A DNA stretch of 64,000 nucleotides from Marivita sp051859345 (GTDB lineage: Bacteria > Pseudomonadota > Alphaproteobacteria > Rhodobacterales > Rhodobacteraceae). Made by a program: the position numbers and the translations under genes. The stretch is from assembly GCF_051859345.1 (NCBI RefSeq), contig NZ_JBHYFV010000001.1, positions 62,001 to 126,000 of the forward strand, read 5' to 3'. Positions 25,043 through 32,699 of this stretch are shown one piece after another. The notes under the pieces were generated by a model. The model saw only the letters and a program-made list of their open reading frames with translations. It was not told the origin of the DNA and did no database searches. Position 1 is the stretch's first letter. Every line of letters starts with the position of its first letter.

Positions 25043-25773
25043 GCCTCATCCTCTGAAGTCGATATGTTGAACTTTACGCGGGCGGCGGACCAGATGACCT
25101 CGCTGTAGGACAGCGGCGTTCCGTCCAACTCTGTGTCCACAGCCCGCACCACGATCACCGGCATGTCCGGATGCTGGCGCAACTGGCGGGCCTCGTCCAA
25201 CCGCGCGGGCCGTGCGTACATACGCGTGCTGCCGCGCAGGTAGTCCTTGATCCCGTAGGACGCATAAACCGCGCTGACCGATCCCAGCGTTTGACGCCGT
25301 TCGGGAAAGGCCGGAAACCGGGCCGCGTCGTGGTAGATCGTCCCGAACGACACCGGCACGCCGTCCGCCAGTGACAAACGGCGCGTCGCAATCACTTCGG
25401 CCCCCGGCGCAAGACCCAGTCGACGAGCCACACGCGGGCTTGCCTCCAGGCGGTCAACGCCCAGCATCTCTCCGGACACGTCCACACCCTGGGACGTCAT
25501 GTTGCGCCGCATCCGGGTGCGTGGTCCGATGGTGTATTCCAGCATCGGGCGCGGTTGCACAAACGTGCCGCGCCCCTGTTCGACGCTGAGATGGCCTTCC
25601 TTGGCCAGTTCCGCGACAGCCCGACGGATCGAGTGCCGACCCGCATCGTACAGCTTCACCAACTCTGCTTCGGTTGGCAGCCTGGCTCCGGGTTCTAGAA
25701 CTCCATCCATAATATCTTGCTCAAGGGCTGCGCGGATGTCGCGCCAACGGTCTCTGATCATGTCCAAATTCAT
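25039..25773 (-). CDS. phnF: PhnF-type GntR/HutC transcriptional regulator (second copy)
   Basis: 244-residue regulator with a GntR winged helix (LPTEAELVKLYDAGRHSIRR) and a UTRA domain. It is the first gene of phnFGHIJKLM. ATG 25773 and an alternative ATG 25761 are both possible; either way the start is at the 16-base palindrome also found before phnC, implying autorepression. A Pho box lies just upstream. Only moderately similar to the first PhnF. Confidence 0.85.
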   Translation of the reverse strand: MNLDMIRDRWRDIRAALEQDIMDGVLEPGARLPTEAELVKLYDAGRHSIRRAVAELAKEGHLSVEQGRGTFVQPRPMLEYTIGPRTRMRRNMTSQGVDVSGEMLGVDRLEASPRVARRLGLAPGAEVIATRRLSLADGVPVSFGTIYHDAARFPAFPERRQTLGSVSAVYASYGIKDYLRGSTRMYARPARLDEARQLRQHPDMPVIVVRAVDTELDGTPLSYSEVIWSAARVKFNISTSEDEA

Positions 25774-25783
25774 CCGAATGAAT
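25768..25783. promoter_or_regulatory. 16-base palindrome at the phnF start, putative PhnF operator
   Basis: ATTCATCCGAATGAAT overlaps the first codons of the second phnF and is identical to the element before phnC. It overlaps a start codon and is therefore probably downstream of the promoter, fitting a roadblock-type autorepressor site. Confidence 0.65.
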
Positions 25784-25802
25784 CACTCACTAAACCCAGC
25801 AT

Positions 25803-25820
25803 GTGACAACCACATGTCAG
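25803..25820 (-). promoter_or_regulatory. Pho box in front of phnFGHIJKLM
   Basis: On the minus strand CTGACAT-GTGG-TTGTCAC is two 7-base half-sites with a 4-base gap, one mismatch each from the PhoB consensus CTGTCAT-n4-CTGTCAC. It is 30 bases upstream of phnF, in the position of a PhoB-replaced -35 region. Confidence 0.68.
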
Positions 25821-26035
25821 GATCAAACATCATTCGGAAAATCTTTGGGGACGGTTGAACAAGGACTGAGTGGTTGAAGTCAGCTTGGGTGCCATGTCCT
25901 TCAGAGAAGTTGTGCCGACACCCACAACGCGCAACGTTGCTAATGACCGGTTGGCGGTGTCGTTTGTCGGCCAAACCCGCGCTTGGCCAACATGATCAAT
26001 GGGTCATTGCGCCTTGCCAGCATCAGACGCCCAAG
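25821..26035. other. Intergenic gap with no gene seen
   Basis: 215 bases between the phnF promoter and the 3' end of the glyoxalase-like gene. Short frames on both strands lack family signatures and ribosome-binding sites. I see no clear terminator or RNA. Confidence 0.5.
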
Positions 26036-26467
26036 TCACCGGGACGCCTTGTCGACAATCAGATGCGGAAGGCCATCCGACGTCTTGCGGTGGCTGCGAC
26101 CGTCTGCGTCAAGCGTGCCGCGAATCCGATGGCGCCAGTTCGAGAAGCTTTCGAACCGAACGGTGTCAACCGGTCGATCCAGCTTGATCTCCACCTGGCG
26201 ATGGGTCGCGGATCCGGACAGGGCGACGATTTCGCCATCATAAGCCTGACCAAGATACTGCCCTGACACACGATCCCCCAAGGACAGTTCCGGAGGGTGA
26301 TTTCGCTGGGTGAGCCGGGCATGCAGGGTATTCCAGTCCCTTGCGCCATGCTGCCGGGCGATGAGTTCGAGAGCCTGAGCATGGCTCACCTCCGTTCCAT
26401 CGGTATTCAATGCCTGTCGGAGCGCCTTGGCCTGTGCCTTGACGGTATCGAGAGATAATTGGGTCAT
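26036..26467 (-). CDS. Glyoxalase-superfamily-related protein
   Basis: 143 residues. The N-terminal half (LDTVKAQAKALRQAL, SHAQALELIARQHGARDWN) matches a small domain found in proteins annotated as glyoxalase superfamily in alphaproteobacteria. The rest (LGDRVSGQYLGQAYDGEIVAL) looks like a beta-barrel segment. Enzymatic activity is not shown. It overlaps the upstream membrane gene by ATGA, so the two form a unit. Confidence 0.6.
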   Translation of the reverse strand: MTQLSLDTVKAQAKALRQALNTDGTEVSHAQALELIARQHGARDWNTLHARLTQRNHPPELSLGDRVSGQYLGQAYDGEIVALSGSATHRQVEIKLDRPVDTVRFESFSNWRHRIRGTLDADGRSHRKTSDGLPHLIVDKASR

Positions 26468-26700
26468 GCGATTTTCCTTGATCCTGGTGACATGGCGGCA
26501 ACCATGAAGCCGCGAGAAAGAAAGAGGATGGCGAGGACCAGACCATAGGCACCGGCAAGGATGCCTCGTCCAACCAAACTTGTGGGTGCCGTCAACAGCA
26601 TGACGACCGCCATGGCCACGGCGTTGGCCATGAACGATCGCCCAATCGGTATCGTCAGAAAGGAAATTTCAACCGCATGTTCAGCGCGTCTGACAGACAT
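26464..26700 (-). CDS. Small two-helix membrane protein, hypothetical
   Basis: 78 residues with hydrophobic stretches around 24-40 (ANAVAMAVVMLLTAP) and 47-68 (GILAGAYGLVLAILFL). No family recognised. It is the first gene of a pair with the glyoxalase-related gene (ATGA overlap); the promoter must lie in the 26701-27035 gap. Confidence 0.55.
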   Translation of the reverse strand: MSVRRAEHAVEISFLTIPIGRSFMANAVAMAVVMLLTAPTSLVGRGILAGAYGLVLAILFLSRGFMVAAMSPGSRKIA

Positions 26701-27035
26701 CGCTCACTCCTCCAGAGAGGCATTTCGGATCGGGAGGGAGCCTGTATTACCCACCTGCGAAATGCTTCGAGGGTGAGATGTCGTCGAAATCCGGGGCTTC
26801 ACCATGACTTGCGTCCACAGGCGGCAGGTGCCCGACACCTTTGCATCGCCTTAAGATAGTCTTGTCGCGAAGGCAATACGCATGTGCTGCGCGCGTTCAT
26901 GATCCCAATACAGTCGTCTGGGCGGTTTCAAGTCATCGGACGGGCCGCAGAAACGCGCAGTGCGACATCTGTTTGGTGAGGTCGCATGCGCCCGGAACGA
27001 ACCGTTGTGGATTTCTGACGCCGATTGCTGCCTGT
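26701..27035. other. Intergenic region, no gene supported
   Basis: 335 bases between two minus-strand units. Several short frames exist but none has a good start or a known domain. It should contain the promoter of the 26464-26700 gene and the 3' end of the anti-sigma transcript; I see no strong hairpin. Confidence 0.5.
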
Positions 27036-27755
27036 CTAGAGGCGCGGCTGGGTAAAGCCCTTGCCAAGAATTTCACCTGTCGGCAGGCCCGTCGGCGATC
27101 CGCCTTCCTGTTCGACCGTGATCTCGTAGAGTTGGTCAACCGTTGGCGATGGCAAATCCGGTGAACGCAGCACCAGCGACCGGACCTGATCAATCAGACC
27201 CACGGACACCGGCGGGCCGTCCGGGTCAGGTTTGGTCCAGACCTGCATGATCCGCCCCGCCGGGATGTCGACCTCGGACAGGATCGTGATTTCTGCAATA
27301 TTCCGGTCATTGGTTCCAACCAAAGCGAACGGATTGCCGTCATCGTTTACGAGAACGGCCACAACCTTGGCCTCGGGTTCCGAGACCACCATCCAGCCAA
27401 GTACCGCCGAAAGGACCAGCGACGCGGCAAGCGCGAGTGGCAGAAGTGCGCGCATGCGGCCAGTGCGCCCTGATCCAGTGCGCCCTGATGGAGCGCGGCC
27501 CCGCGCGGACCCGCGCCCGTCAACCGGCGGGAAAGCGCGCGTGTCCTCGATCGAGCGCAAGATGCTGGGCCAAAGTGCGTCCGAAGGCGCCATCGGCTCT
27601 GCGGTATCATCCAGTGGCAGAAACCGGTCACGGCTCCGGCCAACCTCGCGCATGAGCTCCGGATCGCTTAGTATCTCGTTCTCGACGGACTCACCGTCGG
27701 CGCCCCAAAGCCCCAGGACATAGTCGTCGGCACGTTCTTTCTTGTCGTGGCTCAT
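27036..27755 (-). CDS. Membrane anti-sigma factor (RskA-like)
   Basis: 239 residues. The N-terminal cytosolic zinc-less anti-sigma region (ADDYVLGLWG, PSDALWPSILRSIED) is followed by a Gly/Arg-rich linker, one membrane span (LLPLALAASLVLSAVLGWMV, about residues 102-121) and a periplasmic RskA-type domain (NIAEITI, GRIMQVWTKPDPDGPP). It should hold the ECF sigma factor encoded just upstream; ATGA overlap couples the two. The longer frame from 27797 was rejected because of this overlap. Confidence 0.85.
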   Translation of the reverse strand: MSHDKKERADDYVLGLWGADGESVENEILSDPELMREVGRSRDRFLPLDDTAEPMAPSDALWPSILRSIEDTRAFPPVDGRGSARGRAPSGRTGSGRTGRMRALLPLALAASLVLSAVLGWMVVSEPEAKVVAVLVNDDGNPFALVGTNDRNIAEITILSEVDIPAGRIMQVWTKPDPDGPPVSVGLIDQVRSLVLRSPDLPSPTVDQLYEITVEQEGGSPTGLPTGEILGKGFTQPRL

Positions 27756-28285
27756 GAGAGGCACTCCCGGAGCTTGTGCAAGCCGCGCGTGATCCACGAC
27801 TTCGTGGTTCCGAGGGGCGCATCCATTCTTCCCGCGATCTCACCATGCGAATACCCGAGAACATAAGCCATCAAAATGCAACGCCGCGTAACGGCGTTCA
27901 GCTGTTCAAGGCAGGTGCGTAATGCGCTTGTTTCCTCAAGACGATCAAAGCTTTGCGTCACCGCGTCGTCACGCGCGACATGGGCATCAAGATGTGCAGG
28001 TTCGCTCGGGATCTCGCGGCTGGCGTCTCTCAATATGTTCAGGGCGCGGTGGCGCACGATCGTATAGACCCAGCCCCTGCCGGAACCACGGTCGGGATCA
28101 AACTGCGCTGCTTTCGTCCAGACCTGAACAAACGCTTCCTGTACGGCGTCCTCTGCCAGATCACGCCGTCTGAGGATTCGCATCGCGACACCTATCAGTT
28201 GTGGCGCCTCGGCCTCGAAGATTGCTTGCAGTCCCGCATGCTTGCCTTGCGCGCAATCCTGAATCGCCTTTGCGTGATCGATCAT
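27752..28285 (-). CDS. ECF RNA polymerase sigma factor
   Basis: 177 residues with sigma region 2 (AMRILRRRDLAEDAVQEAFVQVW; region 2.4 GWVYTIVRHRALNILR) and region 4 (LGYSHGEIAGRMDAPLGTTKSW). This is the SigK/RpoE-like type paired with RskA anti-sigma factors. The cue and regulon are unknown. The giant CHRD/YadA-head gene lies directly upstream on the same strand, which makes it a candidate member of the regulon. Confidence 0.88.
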   Translation of the reverse strand: MIDHAKAIQDCAQGKHAGLQAIFEAEAPQLIGVAMRILRRRDLAEDAVQEAFVQVWTKAAQFDPDRGSGRGWVYTIVRHRALNILRDASREIPSEPAHLDAHVARDDAVTQSFDRLEETSALRTCLEQLNAVTRRCILMAYVLGYSHGEIAGRMDAPLGTTKSWITRGLHKLRECLS

Positions 28286-28411
28286 AGCTTTGAGGCCCCA
28301 AACTGGCTTTCAGACGAAACGTAAGGTTGTAAAGCCGGGGCGACAACATGCTATTTGGCAGTCTGGCGACAGGACGCGGCATTCCCCCGCGTCCTGCATT
28401 CGCAACAGCCT

Positions 28412-31400
28412 TCAGACAACGAAGAACCCGTCATCCGTGACTGCCGCGTGGTCGGCGGCGTTCTCTACGCTGTCGGTAAAGTCGAGGATCACATCGGAAC
28501 GATCCACTGCACCGCTGTTGATGGCACCCGACCAGAAATCAACGCCGGCCTGGTCGCTCTCGCGGTCAAGGACATTCATGTAGAGAAGGTCGAGAAACTC
28601 CAGCGTGCCGGTCCCGCCGTATGTGTCGGTGTATTCTGAACCGGAGATGAAGTTTTCGACGATGAAATCGAGATCGCCGGTCGTGTCGGCAACACCGCTC
28701 CAGAACCGCAGTCCTGCTTCATCCGGGGACCGTTCGAACAGATCGTAAAGCCGATAGACCGATGCAGCGTCTTCCCCCTCCAGATCAAAGATGAACGCGC
28801 CATCCTCAAGTGAGATACGCTCGACATCCACCAGAGTATCGACGCCCGTTGCCGAGTTGACGGAAATGGAACCGTCTTCATTCAGGGTCTGCATGATGTC
28901 GGTCCGCGCGAGTTGATACTCGACGATATCGGTACCGCCCCCGCCATCAATCATGTCGCCGCCACCTTGGCCAATGAACTTGTCGTTTCCGCCAAGGCCG
29001 TTGAGCGTTTCGGCAGCCATTGTTCCGATGATCAGATCCGCATCATCGCCGCCGTTCGTCACAGCGCCGCTGGCGGTCAGGACGTTGACGGACATCAAGA
29101 GGCCCTCCTGATCAACGGCGACAGCCTTTGTTCCCTCTGAAACATTCGTGCCAAGCCCGGCAAAGATGTAGTCGTGCATGTCATTGCCAAGCGCCACCGC
29201 ATCGTCGCCAGTTGCAGTCACGTTCGATCCGATGGCGATGCCGCGCGCACCTTCGGCAGTGGCTGCTTCACCCACCGCTAGACTGCGATCCCCGCTTGCA
29301 TCTGCAAGATGGCCGAACGCATGCGCGCGCTCTCCTTCTGCCGACGCCCGCCAACCAAAGGCCGTGGCGGCAGTGCCCATTGCGCTACTCTCACCGCCGA
29401 CAGCGGTTGTCGAGGTGCCAGCGGAATGCGCCATGTCGCCTATCGCAAGCGCATCAACGCCCGCTGCATTTGCGCCATTGCCTATGGCCGTTGCGTTGTC
29501 CGTACCGGCCATCGCGGCCTCGCCCAGGGCAAGTGTGAAATCACCCTGCGCGGTTGCGATATGGCCTAGTGCATGCGCACGTTCCCCTTCAGCGAGCGAC
29601 CGCCAGCCGAATGCAGTGGCCGCAGTGCCGTTTGCAGTGCTCTCACCTCCGACAGCCGTTGTCGATGTCCCGTTCGCAAGGGCCTGATCGCCAATCGCAA
29701 TCGCATCGCGCCCAGTTGCGCCAGCACCATTCCCGAGAGTGATGGTGCCGGTTGTTTCGGTGGTTTCCCCATCCCCAAGGGAAACCCTGTTCGCGGGCAT
29801 CGACATGGCTTGCATGGCAGATGTCGGCGCTGATGCAGAGCCTGCAAGGGAGTCCATACCGCCGCCGAACGACGCAATGGCCAGCGTTCCGTTTGCATCG
29901 ACACCGACAAGTTGCCAACCCGACACGCCGACATCACTGCCAAGCCCCGAGAAGATGTAGGAATGCTCCGAAAGGCCCAAGGCAAATTCGTTTGCCTCGT
30001 CCGCGATGACGTTCGAACCTATGGCAACCGCATTGGTGCCTGTGGCGCTGGCGGCTTCACCAACTGCAAGGGTGAAATCACCATCCGCTTTTGCGATATG
30101 GCCCAGCGCGTGGGCGCGCTCGCCAGTCGCAGACGCCTTCCAGCCAAATGCCGTCGCGGCAATGCCATCGACGGTTATTTCACCGCCGACACCTGTGGTG
30201 GATGTCCCGTTCACCATCGCGGAATCGCCGATGGACAGCGCATCGACACCCATCGCACTCGCGGCGTTGCCGATGGCGGTTGTGTTGTCACCCGTGGCGT
30301 TGGCGGCTTCGCCAACCGCTAGGCTGAAATCACCGTCCGCCGAGGCAATATGGCCGAGGGCATGCGCGCGTTCTCCTTCGGCAGAGCCCCGCCAGCCAAA
30401 GACAGTCGCGGCTGTTCCAGTGGCGTTCGCTTCGCCCCCGACAGCCGTCGTCGATGGGCCGCCCGTGGCCGATGCGGCGTCCCCGATCACAAGCGCATCG
30501 CGCCCGTCAGCCGTTGCACCATTGCCAACTGAAATCGCACCAACGCCGTTTGCCGTGGAAGCCCCTTCAGACGTCGGGGCGCTCATCTCGTCCTGCGGTC
30601 TCGGATCCGCCGCCATGGCCGCGGTGGGAGTCGAAACTGTGGGCGCGGTGGTCATTGGCGAGTCGTCCGCGTCGATCCCAAAACCGGCAATCGCATCAAG
30701 GCTGAGCCGCCCCTCGGCGTCGACCATAAGAATGCCGCCATCGCCCGAGAGACCGGCAAGGGTATAGGTGGCGTCACCACCCCCAACCGCGATCTCGAAC
30801 GCGTCCGCGCTCACCTGGTTGCCGATTGCGGTTGCGTAATCTCCGACGGCACTGGCCGCTTCGCCGATCGCGAGGGTAAAGTCGCCCTCTGCATCGGCGA
30901 GGTGTCCAAAGGCGTGGGCACGCTCGCCCTCAGCCGATGCACGCCATCCAAAGGCGGTTGCCGCCACGCCATTCGCCGTGCTTTCACCACCGACTGCTGT
31001 TGTCGACGGACCGCCGGTCGCCGTTGCGCTGTCACCAATGGCAAGTGCATCGCGTCCGTCGGCAGACGCCGCGTTGCCAATGGCGGTTGCGTTGTCGCTG
31101 GCGGCTGACGCCGCTTCGCCGATTGCAAGGCTGAAATCGCCATCTGCATCGGCAAGGTGCCCAAACGCATGCGCACGTTCACCTTCAGCCGACGCGCGCC
31201 ATCCAAAAGCAGTCGCCGCTACACCAAGAGCGTCCGACTCGCCGCCGACTGCCGTGGTCGATGCACCAGACGCATTCGCCTCATCACCAATGGCAACGGC
31301 ATCTGCACCGTTGGCACTCGCGTCATCGCCGTATGCAATGCCGCCAACCGGATCGGCCACCGCGCCGTCACCTTCCGTCAGTCGATCTCCTCCACCAAGA

Positions 31401-32038
31401 ATGGCAAGCTTTGCAAGCGCACCCTCAAGGCTCGATCCCTCGATTGAGCCTGCCGCAACCGGCAGCGTTGCCTTGAACCCACCAGTCCCGTCAATCGCGC
31501 CATCGGTACCAGCGCCGGCACCCTCGGGAACTTCGGCACCGTGGATGACAATTTCGCGCAAGGGCAATGGCATCAGGTCTGCGGCGGTGAATTCCGTTCC
31601 CGTGACGGTCGAGAAGAAATTGTCGTCGTCGGTCAGGTCGTAGCTGTTGATCGTCAGCATCTCGCCCGCGCTGTTTGCGACGGGGTCGTTGTGCGTGCCG
31701 TCATTCAGGTTCTCAAGCGACAGTAGAACGTCCCCATAGGCGGCCAGTCCTTCAAGCACCTCAACATATCCGTCACCATCGGTATCGTCGAAAAGTGTCG
31801 GCGCGGCCGAGTCGATTGGATTGCCAGCATCGTCAAAGCGCCCGTGTATGTGCTGGATATGGAGTTGATCCGGCGTCACACCCCGCGCAACCGTCGCAAC
31901 AGTCAACGTGGTTCCCTCGACCGCGAGGAAAGCTGTCGCCTCCACGCCAGAACCATTCAGCGCCGTCAAGTCAGCGACATAGACGAAATTTGCGGAATTC
32001 AGCACAGTTTCGAGCTGGTTGAAGTACGTATTGGACAT
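28412..32038 (-). CDS. Giant secreted CHRD / YadA-head / RTX / DUF4214 protein
   Basis: 1208 residues, no Sec signal. Order: CHRD domain (about 15-165, with LHIQHIHGRFDD); about 233-990 YadA-like head repeats of the AIG/AxG collagen-like left-handed roll type; an RTX calcium-binding stretch from 995 (GGDDADLIIG, LNGLGGNDKFIGQGGGD); DUF4214 (about 1090-1195, with two FWSG repeats). RTX plus no signal peptide implies type I secretion. It lacks the YadA membrane anchor, so it would be released or bound through other surface parts. The ATG follows a GGGAG site. No transporter gene is nearby. Confidence 0.85.
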   Translation of the reverse strand: MSNTYFNQLETVLNSANFVYVADLTALNGSGVEATAFLAVEGTTLTVATVARGVTPDQLHIQHIHGRFDDAGNPIDSAAPTLFDDTDGDGYVEVLEGLAAYGDVLLSLENLNDGTHNDPVANSAGEMLTINSYDLTDDDNFFSTVTGTEFTAADLMPLPLREIVIHGAEVPEGAGAGTDGAIDGTGGFKATLPVAAGSIEGSSLEGALAKLAILGGGDRLTEGDGAVADPVGGIAYGDDASANGADAVAIGDEANASGASTTAVGGESDALGVAATAFGWRASAEGERAHAFGHLADADGDFSLAIGEAASAASDNATAIGNAASADGRDALAIGDSATATGGPSTTAVGGESTANGVAATAFGWRASAEGERAHAFGHLADAEGDFTLAIGEAASAVGDYATAIGNQVSADAFEIAVGGGDATYTLAGLSGDGGILMVDAEGRLSLDAIAGFGIDADDSPMTTAPTVSTPTAAMAADPRPQDEMSAPTSEGASTANGVGAISVGNGATADGRDALVIGDAASATGGPSTTAVGGEANATGTAATVFGWRGSAEGERAHALGHIASADGDFSLAVGEAANATGDNTTAIGNAASAMGVDALSIGDSAMVNGTSTTGVGGEITVDGIAATAFGWKASATGERAHALGHIAKADGDFTLAVGEAASATGTNAVAIGSNVIADEANEFALGLSEHSYIFSGLGSDVGVSGWQLVGVDANGTLAIASFGGGMDSLAGSASAPTSAMQAMSMPANRVSLGDGETTETTGTITLGNGAGATGRDAIAIGDQALANGTSTTAVGGESTANGTAATAFGWRSLAEGERAHALGHIATAQGDFTLALGEAAMAGTDNATAIGNGANAAGVDALAIGDMAHSAGTSTTAVGGESSAMGTAATAFGWRASAEGERAHAFGHLADASGDRSLAVGEAATAEGARGIAIGSNVTATGDDAVALGNDMHDYIFAGLGTNVSEGTKAVAVDQEGLLMSVNVLTASGAVTNGGDDADLIIGTMAAETLNGLGGNDKFIGQGGGDMIDGGGGTDIVEYQLARTDIMQTLNEDGSISVNSATGVDTLVDVERISLEDGAFIFDLEGEDAASVYRLYDLFERSPDEAGLRFWSGVADTTGDLDFIVENFISGSEYTDTYGGTGTLEFLDLLYMNVLDRESDQAGVDFWSGAINSGAVDRSDVILDFTDSVENAADHAAVTDDGFFVV
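29080..31342 (-). repeat. YadA-head repeat array with a higher-order period
   Basis: Six copies of a module containing FGWRASAEGERAHAFGHL (variants) and AVGGE, AIGEAA, AIGN motifs. They are arranged as three pairs, each pair ending in a non-repeat cap with a YxFxGLG-like segment and VDxxG. The period is visible in DNA as well as protein. Confidence 0.85.
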
Positions 32039-32485
32039 GAGGGTCTCCCAGTTGGCGCGACGAGTCTTGTTCTGGTCTCAGGCGGTCTCCATCGTCGCAG
32101 CTTGCATACCGCCAGGCCGTGGCGTTGCGCGCCCGACACCTTAAAAACACACGGGAGAAGCGTTTGGATGCATGGGCGGAAAAAGAAATGTCCTTCGCGT
32201 TGCCGTTGGACGCGTGGGAATCGACATTCCCACACAGAGACGTTGGATCGTTTCGTGACGCACAGATGTTCCCGAGAGACCGGTATGTTGTTGCGTTCCG
32301 GTGCAGGGGACAGAGGTGGACCGCTGCGAACCAAAGGTCAGTTCATACCAGAGCTTTCAGTGTCCGAGAGAGGTATCGGTAGAAGGCCCGCATGGACAGC
32401 AGACTTGTGCGGCACCCGCACAGTTGGTTGAATTTAATCAACTTTGCCTGTCGAGGCGGTTCATTTTGTTCGTTGGGAGGATATG
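32039..32485. other. Long gap upstream of the giant gene
   Basis: 447 bases with no supported gene. It must hold the promoter of the giant gene. An inverted repeat GTGGGAA-TCGACA-TTCCCAC lies at 32214-32233 and could be an operator or hairpin. The short plus-strand frame at 32119-32382 has no family features. Confidence 0.5.
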
Positions 32486-32560
32486 TGGCAGCCCGTAGGG
32501 GAATCGAACCCCTCTTTCCAGGTTGAAAACCTGGCGTCCTAACCGATAGACGAACGGGCC
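32486..32560 (-). tRNA. tRNA-Glu (TTC)
   Basis: Full cloverleaf on the minus strand. The acceptor is GGCCCGT with ACGGGCT, the D-arm has TCGGTTAGGA, the anticodon stem CCAGG/CCTGG has loop TTTTCAA (anticodon TTC), the T-arm is AGGGGTTCGATTCCCCT, and CCA is encoded. No integrase gene or direct repeat of its 3' end was seen nearby. Confidence 0.95.
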
Positions 32561-32676
32561 ACGCTTGGTGAGCGGTGTTTAGGCAAAGCCGGGCGGCCAT
32601 GCAAGCGGAAATTCGTTGGTTTGTGCGTATTTTTGTTTTGGGACGGATTGCGAAAGGCGGATCTTGAAAAACATTC

Positions 32677-32699
32677 AAAAACAGAGGCTTAAAGGCCTC
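32677..32699 (-). terminator. Terminator at the end of recJ
   Basis: On the minus strand GAGGC-CTTTAA-GCCTC is followed by TGTTTTTG. The stem overlaps the recJ stop codon and would end the hom-glpX-recJ transcript. Confidence 0.7.

Noticed and set aside
29080..31342. Regular repeats resembling a CRISPR or satellite array
   Set aside because: The repeats are in frame, encode YadA-head modules, and have no constant spacer/repeat units.
32214..32233. Inverted repeat GTGGGAA / TTCCCAC as a terminator
   Set aside because: No T run on either side and no gene ends there; more likely an operator, so only noted in the gap entry.
32119..32382. 87-codon plus-strand frame upstream of the giant gene
   Set aside because: No ribosome-binding site or similarity; lies in a promoter region with an inverted repeat.
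32486..32560. tRNA-Glu as an integration site for a mobile element
   Set aside because: No integrase, no duplicated 3' tRNA end and no composition change nearby.
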